DNA of 36,532 nt from CBDVBD01 sp965372135 (GTDB lineage Bacteria; Electryoneota; RPQS01; CBDVBD01). The position numbers and the translations under genes are program-made. The stretch lies in NCBI GenBank assembly GCA_965372135.1, contig CBDVBD010000013.1, positions 1 through 36,532 of the forward strand, in the 5' to 3' direction. Numbering within the stretch: position 1 is the stretch's first letter; the number at the start of each line of letters is the position of its first letter. The notes under the pieces are model-generated. The model worked only from the letters and a program-made list of their open reading frames with translations, did not search any database and was not told the DNA's origin. This document shows positions 16,964 to 25,766 of the stretch, piece by piece.

Positions 16964-19003
16964 ATGCGAGATCGATTTAGACAAAATATCATCCAACTGA
17001 AAAATCCGCAGAACCTCGGGTGGTTAGTCCCGCTGTTGATCGGCGGGATGGTCTATTATGTCACCATGTGCCGCACAGTTTATGTCGGTGACAGCGGGGA
17101 ATTTGCTCTGGTATTTAAGACCTTAGGAATCGCCCACCCTCCCGGTTATCCCCTCTTTTCACTTATAGGTCGTCTGTTTGTCGCTTTGACCGGGTTTTTC
17201 CGTGCTGCATTCAGCGCAAATCTGCTATCGGTTCTGATAGCCGCTACTGTCATTCCTGTGTTATTCTTTGCACTAAAAGGTAGCGATAAGCCGGTTCTCG
17301 CAGCAATACTCACGTTGATCTGGGCTTTTTCACCTCTTTTCTGGAGTGAAACGGCAGGCGTTGAAGTTTACGGATTGAATTTGTTTTTCATCGCCTTGCT
17401 GGTAACATTAAGCTTGGGTGACTATCCCAGAAAATGGTTGTTGATTGCATATTTATGCGGACTTTCTTTTGCACATCATCTGACCGTTATCACTGTGATA
17501 CCAGCCCTTATCTTCGCCTTTTTCAGTGAAAGATCAACACCCAAATGGAAACTGCTGGGTTCCGGTTTGATCCTGTTTATGTTGGGATTAAGCGTCTATT
17601 TGTATCTTCCCGTCCGTTCATCATTATCTCCACTGGCTGACTGGGGACACCCGAGTACGCTCTCACTGTTGATTAACCACGTTACGGCTTCACAATACCA
17701 GCAGACGGTAATGTTCTCACTGTCTAATCTTTTATCAAGTTCACAGCTTTTCTTCTCAATTCTGGTAGCGAACTGGTGGTGGATTGGCTTCATATTGGTT
17801 ATTATTGGCATTATTTATGGAATCAGGCAGAACCTCCGCCGAGCCATCTTACTGTTAATTTTGCTCGTATCGAATATTATCATAACAGCCTTTTACCATA
17901 TCCCTGATATAGATCCTTATTACCTCCCGGCGCTGTTTGCATGTTTTATGTTTATGTCGGACGGCGTCATCTTCTTATGGGAGAAATATGCCATTCCAAA
18001 TACCAGGAGATTGATTATGGGAGTGGCAGGGGTAGCTGCTCTCTCGATGCTTCTCCTAAACTTCAATCGGATGGACAATTCAGGTCACCGCCTGGCGGAA
18101 GACTACGGCAAGCTCGTCTTAGATACCGCGAATTCAGGAACGGTTTTCACCAACGATGACAACTCCAGCTTTCCCGCTCTATATATGAGGTATGGCGAGA
18201 ACTACAATCCTAGTGTAGAAGTATTCGATCGGGCGGTACGGTTTAAAGCATTGTCCGATGCTGCCAGTAAATCTACTGGCCGCTTTATTGGGGAATATTA
18301 TCGAGCCAGATCTGCCTACACTGAGAGCACGCCTGGGGATAAACATCTGGTTAAAAGCCATTACTACTATAATCCGGAATGGACGGATTTGGGCGTGGAA
18401 TTGTACTCGAACGGAATTCTCTATACAACCTCCGCCCCCGGATCTGTTTCTCCCATCCCAGAATTATGGAATGGAGAGGAACCTGGAGATTCAAAAAGCC
18501 GCCAGATTCTTGTCAACCTTGACCTGTGCAGAGGAGAAAGCGCACTTCAAGCTAAATATCCCAATCCGACAGCGGCGCGTCAAGCCTTCAAACGAGCGTT
18601 AGACCTACTTGGAAATGAGCCGAGAGCAGCTCTGCATAATCAGCTCGGTATTTCGTTCAGGCATTTGAAACAGGGCGATTTGGCTTTAAATGCATACGAA
18701 AACGCCTTAGAGGCGACCCGCATATCGAGGATAGAAAGAGAGGAGATTGTTTTCAATATCTCTAATATATATAAAGATCGTGGCAATGAATTTGCTGCTG
18801 AGAATGATATCAACGGCGCCCTGCAAGCCTTTCAGCAGGCGCTGAAGTATGACCCATCGAACTCCCGTCTGTTATACAACGTGGGTGTAATCTATATAAA
18901 CTATCTAAACGATCCTCAAAAAGGCAAGCCCTACCTTGAGACTTACCTCAAACTAAATCCTTCTGATAAAAAGGTTAGTGATCTGGTAAGATCGCTTCGT
19001 TAA
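16964..19003 (+). CDS. DUF2723 protein O-mannosyltransferase-like membrane protein with C-terminal TPRs
   Basis: 679 residues. The N-terminal part is multi-spanning and carries the family signature near residues 43-63: Asp43-Ser-Gly-Glu46 in the first periplasmic loop and HPPGYPLF from His58. In GT-C glycosyltransferases an acidic residue in this loop is catalytic. Roughly ten TM segments run to about residue 370, then an extracytoplasmic region, then TPR-like helices (about 560-670; LGISFRHLKQGDLALNAYENAL and a second set). DUF2723 relatives (TMEM260) act as protein O-mannosyltransferases, so glycosylation of secreted proteins is the likely role, perhaps acting on the secretome encoded here. 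It starts 47 nt after the TPR-nitrilase gene; the ribosome site is weak. Co-transcription is possible. Confidence 0.85.
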   Translation: MRDRFRQNIIQLKNPQNLGWLVPLLIGGMVYYVTMCRTVYVGDSGEFALVFKTLGIAHPPGYPLFSLIGRLFVALTGFFRAAFSANLLSVLIAATVIPVLFFALKGSDKPVLAAILTLIWAFSPLFWSETAGVEVYGLNLFFIALLVTLSLGDYPRKWLLIAYLCGLSFAHHLTVITVIPALIFAFFSERSTPKWKLLGSGLILFMLGLSVYLYLPVRSSLSPLADWGHPSTLSLLINHVTASQYQQTVMFSLSNLLSSSQLFFSILVANWWWIGFILVIIGIIYGIRQNLRRAILLLILLVSNIIITAFYHIPDIDPYYLPALFACFMFMSDGVIFLWEKYAIPNTRRLIMGVAGVAALSMLLLNFNRMDNSGHRLAEDYGKLVLDTANSGTVFTNDDNSSFPALYMRYGENYNPSVEVFDRAVRFKALSDAASKSTGRFIGEYYRARSAYTESTPGDKHLVKSHYYYNPEWTDLGVELYSNGILYTTSAPGSVSPIPELWNGEEPGDSKSRQILVNLDLCRGESALQAKYPNPTAARQAFKRALDLLGNEPRAALHNQLGISFRHLKQGDLALNAYENALEATRISRIEREEIVFNISNIYKDRGNEFAAENDINGALQAFQQALKYDPSNSRLLYNVGVIYINYLNDPQKGKPYLETYLKLNPSDKKVSDLVRSLR

Positions 19004-19123
19004 TTTTCAATCGGCAAGAGGCGAGCTTAGATCCAATTATATTTTCTGCGTTAGGATTGCAAGAGAGGTAAAATTAAAGTGCGTAGGTCAGGATCCACGT
19101 GATCCCGACATCTGTTCCATGTC

Positions 19124-19183
19124 GTCATCGCGAGCGTAGCGAAGCAACCTATACGTGCTGCCGCCTCTCCGTTGGTGGCAGCA
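19124..19183. repeat. Intergenic REP-like repeats
   Basis: GTCATCGCGAGCGTAGCGAAGCAA (19124-19147) belongs to a widely dispersed bacterial repeat type. It is followed by a 10-bp palindrome TGCTGCCGCC / GGTGGCAGCA (19156-19165, 19174-19183) with arms like those at 13229-13260. The gap 19004-19418 contains no gene. Confidence 0.6.
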
Positions 19184-19230
19184 GTAACTTACCGCCGTCA
19201 CACTGACCGTTTGACGGAAAAACAGCAGGT

Positions 19231-19283
19231 ACCGTGGGTTCTGGCGAGGCCATCCCTTCGGGGGAATCCTACCCTCTCCGCAA
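19231..19283 (+). repeat. tRNA-Ser 3'-end-derived direct repeat, right copy
   Basis: accgtgggttc is identical to the T arm of the tRNA-Ser(GCU) at 13911-13921. Then about 22 extra nt in the T-loop position, then gaatcctaccctctccgc, which differs from the tRNA 3' end by one base. Same orientation as the tRNA and as the left copy. Confidence 0.65.
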
Positions 19284-19284
19284 G

Positions 19285-19320
19285 AAGAAAGCCGGTTCAA
19301 GATTGAACCGGCTTTCTTTG
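19285..19320. terminator. Bidirectional terminator between DUF2723 and serpin genes
   Basis: A perfect 16-bp stem AAGAAAGCCGGTTCAA / TTGAACCGGCTTTCTT with a 2-nt centre and T-rich flanks on both strands. It lies between the convergent genes ending at 19003 (+) and 19419 (-). Confidence 0.85.
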
Positions 19321-19418
19321 CTCGCAACCAAATTTGAACAAATAATCAGCTTCGTTCAGTTTCACATCATGTTTACACAATCAGAATGGAGGAGGGTATC
19401 ATCATGCTTAATTTCTTA

Positions 19419-20669
19419 CTATTCATAAATTGGATCGACGATTTTGCCCATGAAAAGAATGGTTCCGGTGCGATCGTCTTGGATCACGAAGAAAAAGGGA
19501 CGGTTAACAATGAAACTATTAATCGGCGGTGAGGGTCCCACGCCACTCATCATTCCAACCAGAGTAGCTGCTGCGGCTTCAGTTCCCTCTTCGTTCACGT
19601 AGATGAAGGTTTTCTGTATTACCCGAGATATCCATAGAGGTCCATCATTTATCCCGTGGAAATTGGCATAACTCTCAAAGGCTATCCCCATCGCACTTAG
19701 AACATCATTCAGTATAATTTTGTAGTCCAACTGAAATTGAGGGAGTTTCAGGATGGTTGTATTATTCCTTTGGAAAGCATTGATCCAGGTGTCATAATCT
19801 GCCGCATCCAACGTATTGATAAATTCGTCTATGTGATAGTCAGGACGGGGAAGGAATACATACATGGCAAGTACATCTCTACCATAGGGCATCCTGACAG
19901 CGGCAAAGTTATCATCTTCGTAAAAAGTGTATATGGATCCTGAATTTTTCATCATTGCAACTTCTTTATCGGTTCCATCAAGGAGATTAAAACGCCCTTC
20001 CGTTGTGTTGCCTTCATCAAATTGATAGGTCCAATCAGCTAAAAAATGCAATGCGTTTATTAAGAACATTACCTCTCGAGGGTCTATGTAAGTGATCATT
20101 TCGGTAATTCTTCCATTGGTATGTTCTTCAATCCATCCATTTATAATATCAACTGCTTCCGGAGCGCCGAAATTCAAGGTTGCAACCTCCGAGAAATAAT
20201 GATCCTGATTTCTTTGGATGAAATCCGGTTTGACGGGGAATGTATCATGTATCCAAATTGAATTAGCTAATTCTAAGGTGGCTTGATCATCGCAGTTCTC
20301 GAGACTTTGGATTAGATAGGAGAAATGTCGGTTGACTTCCGCTAAGTCCATGTCCTGGAATTCCAATGTGTTCCTCATCGCCACATGGGTTTCACTTTGT
20401 GCTCCATTGTAAGTCATGGCAAGCGCAATGGACAGGCTTAGCGGTGAGAAGAATATATTGGAATTGCTCGGTTCAAGATCGATAAGCTTTTGGAACGATT
20501 CTAGAGCGAACCGGAGGTTGGCTGAGGTTAGATTTTCCCCAACGATGTTTGCTAAATTATCAGATTGCGAGTAGTTTTGAATGTTGGGTGGATTACTTGA
20601 ATCGGTTCCGCTGTCCGAACAACCACTGATGATAATTCCGACAGCCAACAACGTGAATAGCTTTTTCAT
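19419..20669 (-). CDS. Lipoprotein serpin (inhibitory type)
   Basis: 416 residues from ATG 20669 (GAGGGAATC upstream). The signal peptide ends in lipobox IISGC, so Cys17 is probably lipidated and the protein is envelope-anchored. The serpin fold is evident: NIFFSPLSLSIALAMTYNGA, an ANSIW strand, INALHFLADW, and C-terminal NRPFFFVIQD...ILFMGKIVDP. The reactive-loop hinge EEGTEAAAAT (360-369) has the small-residue run needed for loop insertion, so it should be inhibitory. The scissile bond lies in the MMSGVG region; the loop is about four residues longer than in alpha-1-antitrypsin. Periodontal FCB relatives carry a serpin (miropin) that inhibits endogenous and host proteases; protection against the C25 enzymes here is inference. 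Confidence 0.92.
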   Translation of the reverse strand: MKKLFTLLAVGIIISGCSDSGTDSSNPPNIQNYSQSDNLANIVGENLTSANLRFALESFQKLIDLEPSNSNIFFSPLSLSIALAMTYNGAQSETHVAMRNTLEFQDMDLAEVNRHFSYLIQSLENCDDQATLELANSIWIHDTFPVKPDFIQRNQDHYFSEVATLNFGAPEAVDIINGWIEEHTNGRITEMITYIDPREVMFLINALHFLADWTYQFDEGNTTEGRFNLLDGTDKEVAMMKNSGSIYTFYEDDNFAAVRMPYGRDVLAMYVFLPRPDYHIDEFINTLDAADYDTWINAFQRNNTTILKLPQFQLDYKIILNDVLSAMGIAFESYANFHGINDGPLWISRVIQKTFIYVNEEGTEAAAATLVGMMSGVGPSPPINSFIVNRPFFFVIQDDRTGTILFMGKIVDPIYE

Positions 20670-20774
20670 GATTCCCTCAAAAAAATATTCGTGTGTTAAA
20701 TCGGATGTCTGATTTGAGAAAATTAAGGGTTTTGGGAGAGATATTAATCCAAGTGCGGAAAACCCATAATGATC

Positions 20775-20793
20775 TCGGAGGTATTTTCTCCGA
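20775..20793 (-). promoter_or_regulatory. Leader hairpin of serpin mRNA
   Basis: TCGGAG / CTCCGA, a perfect 6-bp stem with a 7-nt loop, lying about 25 nt inside the transcript predicted from the promoter at 20817-20845. Function unknown. Confidence 0.4.
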
Positions 20794-20816
20794 TGCGAAT
20801 GTAGATGCTCAACAGT

Positions 20817-20845
20817 AATATAACAAATGTTTCCTAATTTGTCAA
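20817..20845 (-). promoter_or_regulatory. Promoter of serpin gene
   Basis: On the minus strand TTGACA (20845-20840), a 17-nt spacer and TATATT (20822-20817). The leader to ATG 20669 is about 140 nt. The 20670-21141 gap holds this promoter, the divergent one at 20973, and a weak tRNA-end-like stretch near 20911. Confidence 0.75.
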
Positions 20846-20972
20846 TAGCTAATTAACCGTTGGGTGAAATTTTACAAGTGTTAAGGGATAGTTGTTGGTT
20901 GGAGAGTATATTCGAATCCTACCCTGTCTGCTACTAACCCAAAAACAAAAATTTTTTTTATTTGGAATGAAC

Positions 20973-21001
20973 TTGACTTCGCACCGTTTTTTCCTTACAT
21001 T
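20973..21001 (+). promoter_or_regulatory. Promoter of LVIVD-repeat gene
   Basis: TTGACT (20973-20978), a 17-nt spacer and TACATT (20996-21001). Leader about 135 nt to ATG 21142. Confidence 0.6.
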
Positions 21002-21141
21002 CAAATCAGACAAATCCCTAAGCATCCATCTGTTCTAATATATAACACCATCTTTTCAGAAACGACTAAGACAATTTCCCTGCGATAATCTTGTTGTGAA
21101 TATCAGTGATATCCTTTCATCCAGCATTTAGAGGGATTGCC

Positions 21142-23298
21142 ATGAAGAATCTAAAGTTTATTCTAACCGCAATTGTCACTCTGACGCTTACCGTGACTGC
21201 TGCCCTTTGTCAAGATAGTCTAAACGTAACCAAAGTCTGTGAAGTGGTTTTCTGGGATGGTCTCTATGAGATCACGCATTCCGGCAATTACGTCTATGCA
21301 GTTGCCCGTGAGGAAGGATTGCATATCATAGATGTGTCCGATCCTCAAAATCCCACCGAAATGGGATGTTTTAATACTCCAGGTTCCGCAGAGGAAATTG
21401 TATTGTCTGGCAATATTGCATATATTGCTGACAACGAGGGTGGTCTGCGGTTGGTTGATATCACCGATCCGACCGATCCTACGGAAATTGGATTCTATAA
21501 CACTCCCGGGAGTACGTACGGTTTGGAGGTGAGGGATACGTTAGCATACCTTGCAGATGGGTCAGGAGGATTTCGGATAATCGACGTATCGAATCCATCT
21601 AATCCAATTGAAACTGCACATTATTCCACACCTCAATGGGATCCAGGTGTTACTAATGTAGCGCTAAATGGGGATTATGCCTATCTTACCTTCTCAGAAT
21701 GCGAATGCGGATGGGGTGGAAAGCTGTATATATTCGATATCTCAAACCCGAGTGTTCCAACTCTTATTGACACATTATCAACTTGGTACTATGGAAGAAG
21801 CGCCGAAGTTCATAACAATTACCTTTATGTCGCTGCACACTTTTATGGAGTCTACATTTATGATATTTCAGATCCCTTCAATGTGCAGCAAGTAAGCAAT
21901 GTACCGAGTTTGTCCGAAGCGGAAGATGTATTCATTTCCGACAGTATTTTATATGTCTGTGCAACTTACAACCTTATTACTACTTTGGATATTTCTAATC
22001 CCGCCACTCCTCAAATCATCGGGTATGGAGGGGCGGGCGCAAATCCACACTGTATATCAGTATCAGATACTTTGGCATTTGTAGGAGGCTGGCAACAGGG
22101 ATTGACCGTACTGGATGTTAGTAATCCAGCAAACCTCACCACTGTCAGTAACCTCAGTAGAAGTGTGTCGTTTGGAGATCTCGCAATTTCCGGCGGTTAT
22201 GCTTATGTAACCAATAGAGAGATAGAGCTTTGCGTTTTTGATATTTCACCGCCAGAGAACACATATTTCGTAACCGGTCTTACTTTGACTGATGTACCCG
22301 ATGGGATAGATGTGGAAGGGGACAACTGCTTTATATCCGGCGATGGTGGAACTCTGTTTATTATTAATATATCAAATCCCGCCAATCCATTCATCACCAC
22401 TGCCACTGATTTGAATTATAGTTTAGGTGGGATAGACGTCGATGGCGGCTACGCATTTATCACCATCAGTTGGGATGGTCTTCTGGTTGTAGATGTGTCT
22501 GATGTCAACGATCCTCAAATTGTGTCTCACGTCATTATCGCAGGTCGGACTGACGAGGTAAAGGTGTTGGGAGATCGAGCCTACGCTGCAGTGCATAATA
22601 GCGGATTGGTCATCATAGATATTACCGACCCGACGAGCCCCTCCATCCTGGGCGCCTATTCTTATGATAATATTAGAGATGTTTCGGTATCTGGCGATAT
22701 GGCATACATTATATACAATTTTTTATATGCAATCGACGTTTCTAATCCGTATTATCCGACTCTATCGGGGCAATTAGAACCAGCGGGCAGTTTTCGCGAT
22801 CTTGCGGCAATTGGGGATTATGTCTTTTTGGTATTTAACCACGGAGGTCTCAAGGTAATAGATGTTAGTAATCCATCTGCAATGGCGGAAACCGGATTTT
22901 ACGACATCAATGATTATGTGTATAAAATTGCTGTATCAGGCGATTATTCATACTTTTCAGCCCATAACATATTTATGGTGCTGAACCATTCTGCAGCAAC
23001 AAGTATAGACAACAACGAACCAGTTACTATCCCGCGTGAATTTGCGCTATCAGCGCCATACCCCAATCCCTTCAATCCAACGACCATTCTTACCTACCAT
23101 TTACCCCATGCCGGAATGGTTGAATTGCGGGTTTATGATATTCTGGGTCGTCATGTTGCAGATCTTGTCAATGATTGGCATTATGCGGGGACCTACCGGG
23201 CATTATTTGATGCGAGTTATTTGCCGTCCGGAATTTACTTTGCCCGTTTGACTGCCGGAAAATTCCAACAGACTCAAAAGTTACTGCTCGTGAAATAA
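21142..23298 (+). CDS. LVIVD-repeat propeller protein with type IX secretion sorting domain
   Basis: 718 residues from ATG 21142 (GAGGGA upstream; the 12 residues before it are not signal-like). After the signal peptide there are thirteen LVIVD repeats, each with a core like LhIIDVSDPxNPxexG followed by v.v.g.yaYva, forming a beta-propeller. From about residue 635 comes a type A T9SS C-terminal sorting domain: YPNPFNPTT, then LRVYDILGRHV and the closing QTQKLLLVK. It should therefore cross the outer membrane through the Por system and be anchored or released there. It is the only complete gene in the window with this domain. Ligand unknown. Confidence 0.88.
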   Translation: MKNLKFILTAIVTLTLTVTAALCQDSLNVTKVCEVVFWDGLYEITHSGNYVYAVAREEGLHIIDVSDPQNPTEMGCFNTPGSAEEIVLSGNIAYIADNEGGLRLVDITDPTDPTEIGFYNTPGSTYGLEVRDTLAYLADGSGGFRIIDVSNPSNPIETAHYSTPQWDPGVTNVALNGDYAYLTFSECECGWGGKLYIFDISNPSVPTLIDTLSTWYYGRSAEVHNNYLYVAAHFYGVYIYDISDPFNVQQVSNVPSLSEAEDVFISDSILYVCATYNLITTLDISNPATPQIIGYGGAGANPHCISVSDTLAFVGGWQQGLTVLDVSNPANLTTVSNLSRSVSFGDLAISGGYAYVTNREIELCVFDISPPENTYFVTGLTLTDVPDGIDVEGDNCFISGDGGTLFIINISNPANPFITTATDLNYSLGGIDVDGGYAFITISWDGLLVVDVSDVNDPQIVSHVIIAGRTDEVKVLGDRAYAAVHNSGLVIIDITDPTSPSILGAYSYDNIRDVSVSGDMAYIIYNFLYAIDVSNPYYPTLSGQLEPAGSFRDLAAIGDYVFLVFNHGGLKVIDVSNPSAMAETGFYDINDYVYKIAVSGDYSYFSAHNIFMVLNHSAATSIDNNEPVTIPREFALSAPYPNPFNPTTILTYHLPHAGMVELRVYDILGRHVADLVNDWHYAGTYRALFDASYLPSGIYFARLTAGKFQQTQKLLLVK

Positions 23299-23316
23299 TT
23301 CCATTGTTTTCAAATA

Positions 23317-23355
23317 AAAGAAGCCGGCTCAGGATTGAACCGGCTTCTTTCTATT
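23317..23355. terminator. Bidirectional terminator between LVIVD gene and AAA+ regulator
   Basis: A 15-bp stem with one mismatch, AAAGAAGCCGGCTCA / TGAACCGGCTTCTTT, and T-rich flanks on both strands, between genes ending at 23298 (+) and 23386 (-). Its core resembles the 19285-19320 terminator. Confidence 0.85.
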
Positions 23356-23385
23356 TTTCCTTCTTCCCAAGAGAAGGTATGATGT

Positions 23386-24375
23386 TTAGCTTCGCTTTAA
23401 TTTTATGCCGTGTTTGCTCATGACACGGCGGATTTTTTGCTCATTCAAGCCCACCAGTTTGGCGGCTCGGGATTGGTTGCCGTCGGCAAATTCCAGGGAT
23501 TTTTTCACCAGGGCGTATTCGATTTCGGATTGCACCGCATGGATATCCACCCGTTCGCCCAGGCGGATACGTTCGTACAGGGCTTTCAGGAAAGCGGTGG
23601 GATCCGCCTGGCGCTGCACCTGGAATTGGGAATAGACAGTTTCCGGGTCGAATTCGCCATCGGACAAAACGATCACGCTTTCCAAGTGGTTACGCAGTTG
23701 AATCACGTTCCCGGTCCACTCCACTTTTATCAACAGTTCGATGTAATGAAAGGGGATACTGGGTTTGGGAATGTTTTCCTGCCGGCAGATTTCTTCCACG
23801 AAGATGTTCGCCAGATAGGGGATATCTTCAACCCGTTCCGCGAGCGATGGGACATGTATCGGCAGTGTGTTCAGCTTGAAATACAGGTTTTTCTGGAAGC
23901 TGAACTCATCGATGTTGTTTGCGTTCAGCGCGGACGAGGTGGAAATAATCCGGAAATCCACCGGAAGCGGATCTCCGCTCCGGCGTTCGATGGAGCCCTC
24001 TTGGAGAACCTGGAGCAGTTTGGATTGAGCGATGGGGGTTAATTCGGAGATTTCCTCCAGCAATAACGTGCCGCCGTTGGCTTCTTCCAATTTGCCCGGT
24101 TTTGCGTAATATTCGTCGCCAAATAAAGTTACATCCACCTGATCAGGAGTGATGGCAGAACAGGAAATATGCACCACCGGCTTCTCACTTCGGGAACTGT
24201 TCCGGTGGATGATGTTGGCGATTAGTTTTTTACCGGTGCCGCTTTCACCGCTGATAAATACGTTGCGATCGGTGGCTGCGCATTTCCGCAGCTTGACCAC
24301 CAATTCCTTCATGGCTTTGCTATGCGCGATAATGGCATCAAAGCCGTCAGAGCGAGTCCTTCCTCTGTCATCCAT
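23386..24375 (-). CDS. Degenerate NtrC-type AAA+ regulator with Fis-like HTH, lacking the GAFTGA loop
   Basis: 329 residues from ATG 24375, with AAAGG 8 nt upstream; TTG 24393 would place the site inside the gene. The Walker A motif GESGTGKK (43-50) is intact. The sigma-54 contact loop GAFTGA, expected after LFGDE (85-89), is absent: the chain runs straight into YYAKPGKLEEANGGT. Walker B reads LLLEE instead of LFLDE. The two arginine-finger positions in the FRxDLYYRL block are Gln161 and Lys167. A C-terminal Fis/HTH_8 domain (DGNQSRAAKLVGLNEQKIRRVM) is well preserved. There is no receiver or ligand-binding N-terminal domain. It probably binds DNA but does not activate sigma-54 in the usual way. 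Last gene of the minus-strand module starting at 25661. Confidence 0.82.
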   Translation of the reverse strand: MDDRGRTRSDGFDAIIAHSKAMKELVVKLRKCAATDRNVFISGESGTGKKLIANIIHRNSSRSEKPVVHISCSAITPDQVDVTLFGDEYYAKPGKLEEANGGTLLLEEISELTPIAQSKLLQVLQEGSIERRSGDPLPVDFRIISTSSALNANNIDEFSFQKNLYFKLNTLPIHVPSLAERVEDIPYLANIFVEEICRQENIPKPSIPFHYIELLIKVEWTGNVIQLRNHLESVIVLSDGEFDPETVYSQFQVQRQADPTAFLKALYERIRLGERVDIHAVQSEIEYALVKKSLEFADGNQSRAAKLVGLNEQKIRRVMSKHGIKLKRS

Positions 24376-24402
24376 TACAATCACCTTTTCCAATAATATT
24401 TT

Positions 24403-24600
24403 TTAAGATTCCGACGAAGGTTCATTGGGATCGTCGGTTGCCATGTGCTCAGATTTTTGGTTTATATTCACCCTTGGGGACTTCAAGGAATATCCCCTTC
24501 TTAATCGCTTTCGAATCAAAGAAATTCCAGCGAATAAAGCGATCAAAAAAACCAGGCCTATGATCAACAAATGGGCTGTCAGAAAGAATTTGGGATTCAT
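24403..24600 (-). CDS. Small single-TM protein overlapping the upstream gene
   Basis: 65 residues: short N-terminus, one hydrophobic helix (about 8-29), then RKRLRR and a polar acidic tail (positive-inside, tail cytoplasmic). GGGAG lies 6 nt before the ATG. It overlaps the 3' 152 bases of the multi-TM gene (24449-25399) in another frame, and its end is 27 nt before the AAA+ regulator start. The clean TM profile, basic stop-transfer cluster and ribosome site favour it being real, but it could be a shadow of the longer gene. Confidence 0.5.
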   Translation of the reverse strand: MNPKFFLTAHLLIIGLVFLIALFAGISLIRKRLRRGYSLKSPRVNINQKSEHMATDDPNEPSSES

Positions 24601-25399
24601 AGAAAGCTCCCGCGTAGCCTTTGATGAAGCGATACCGTAACACCAGGGATAATCCCATGAAAATCAAAACTATACATGTTGCATACTGCCCAAGATTGAA
24701 CAGGAGACGGTTGGTGATGTGGCTAAAGTTGTGCAGGATTTCGAAACTGATCAACAGCAGAAATCCGAACATCAGGGTGTCCAGATAGTAACCGAACGGG
24801 TTGTCGTGACGTAGTTTCACGAAGAAAAACGCCCCAATGCCAGCCAAGGTTATTAGGTTCATGATCATGGATCGCATGAACAAGGGCTGGTAAAAGGTAT
24901 AGGCATCGGCGGCGTCTTTTCCTACCACGAATAAATAATTGATATCCGCTAACAACGGGTAAAAGGACACCAGCCACAGCGGTAACACGATTCCTACGGT
25001 GGCAAAATAGTGAAGCAGGGTCTTTTTGTTCACGAAGAGGTATTTACACAGGATGAACATTACGGTGAAGCAGATCGCCAGGTTCATGAGCATGACCCAA
25101 CGGACGTAATATTGCACCGAGGTGATATCATCACCAAAAATCTGATTTAAAGTAATGGCAGTGGATTGGACAATGTTCAGGAGGAAGAATAGGGTGAGAT
25201 TCAAAAAGATACTGCGAAAATGCGTATCTTTGGAGATAACTTGGAGGGACAAAAAAATCAACGCTACGTATAACAGTAGGTTGATATGCGTAATCATCTG
25301 GAGTTCGGGATAGACCAAACCGTTCAGGTAAATGGTCGCGCCCACCAGCAAGGTGACCAGTGCTGTGATTGAGTATTTGTACATTTTGTCGATTCCCAT
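24449..25399 (-). CDS. Multi-pass membrane protein, seven or more TM segments, unknown
   Basis: 316 residues with about eight hydrophobic segments spread from residue 7 to about 265 and a basic/aromatic cytoplasmic tail (FDRFIRWNFFDSKAIKKG). The arrangement resembles integral-membrane sensor domains such as the 7TM/MASE groups, but no output domain is attached and no family motif is recognised. The start may instead be ATG 25384 (MYKYS), which has GGGA at better spacing. It sits between a small secreted protein and an AAA+ regulator, so a sensory or anti-regulator role is possible; this is inference from context. Confidence 0.7.
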   Translation of the reverse strand: MGIDKMYKYSITALVTLLVGATIYLNGLVYPELQMITHINLLLYVALIFLSLQVISKDTHFRSIFLNLTLFFLLNIVQSTAITLNQIFGDDITSVQYYVRWVMLMNLAICFTVMFILCKYLFVNKKTLLHYFATVGIVLPLWLVSFYPLLADINYLFVVGKDAADAYTFYQPLFMRSMIMNLITLAGIGAFFFVKLRHDNPFGYYLDTLMFGFLLLISFEILHNFSHITNRLLFNLGQYATCIVLIFMGLSLVLRYRFIKGYAGAFYESQILSDSPFVDHRPGFFDRFIRWNFFDSKAIKKGIFLEVPKGEYKPKI

Positions 25400-25454
25400 T
25401 CCTTGCCCCCCCCTGCTTCATCCTACCAAGGGGCAAAGAATCAACAGGTGTCGC

Positions 25455-25661
25455 CTATTTCGGTTTACTTAACGGCGGTTTCGGGGGTGGATACGGAATA
25501 ATGGTTGATAACGGTGGATTCTGAGGGCTTGTTGTTCCTTCTAAACTGAATACCTCCAGGGTGTCCTTCACTGCCGCACTATCCACAGTCAGTGCATAAC
25601 CTCCAAACGAAAGGAGGTACACTGCAATGAGGGCGAGTGCAATTAACCCTTTTTTCTTCAT
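25455..25661 (-). CDS. Small secreted proline-rich protein
   Basis: 68 residues: MKKK, a hydrophobic core of about 17 residues and a cleavage-like GGYA, then a 45-residue mature part ending in a proline-rich tail (YPPPKPPLSKPK). AAGGAA lies about 7 nt upstream of the start. It is the first gene after the minus-strand promoter at 25738-25766. No family is recognised; the mature peptide is too short for an enzyme and could be a signal or a partner of the membrane protein encoded next. Confidence 0.65.
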   Translation of the reverse strand: MKKKGLIALALIAVYLLSFGGYALTVDSAAVKDTLEVFSLEGTTSPQNPPLSTIIPYPPPKPPLSKPK

Positions 25662-25714
25662 GTTCTTTTTCCTTCCTATTTATGGAGCACGCTCTTCACG
25701 GCATATTACTATAC

Positions 25715-25750
25715 CATGTGGAATTAAAGCAAGCTGTAATATACCACATG
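25715..25750. promoter_or_regulatory. Operator-like inverted repeat overlapping the -10 region
   Basis: CATGTGG (25715-25721) and CCACATG (25744-25750) are perfect 7-bp inverted copies, each preceded by tata or tatac. One half lies in the spacer and the other at the expected transcription start of the minus-strand promoter. A regulator site is plausible; the Fis-type HTH protein of the same module is an obvious candidate ligand. Confidence 0.4.
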
Positions 25751-25766
25751 ATATAGCGCAATGCAA
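25738..25766 (-). promoter_or_regulatory. Promoter of the 25.7-23.4 kb minus-strand module
   Basis: On the minus strand TTGCAT (25766-25761), a 17-nt spacer and TATATT (25743-25738). Most of the 25662-26093 gap is very AT-rich and, beyond the two divergent promoters and the operator-like repeat, shows nothing recognisable. Confidence 0.65.

Noticed and set aside
20905..20935. Third tRNA-Ser 3'-end copy (ttcgaatcctaccctgtctgc)
   Set aside because: Only about 20 nt resemble the tRNA end, with differences in the acceptor part and no upstream T-arm match; too weak to call a repeat.
23410..24042. 210-aa open frame antisense to the AAA+ regulator
   Set aside because: The minus frame carries clear AAA+ and HTH motifs; the antisense frame has no motif or ribosome site and is a composition effect.
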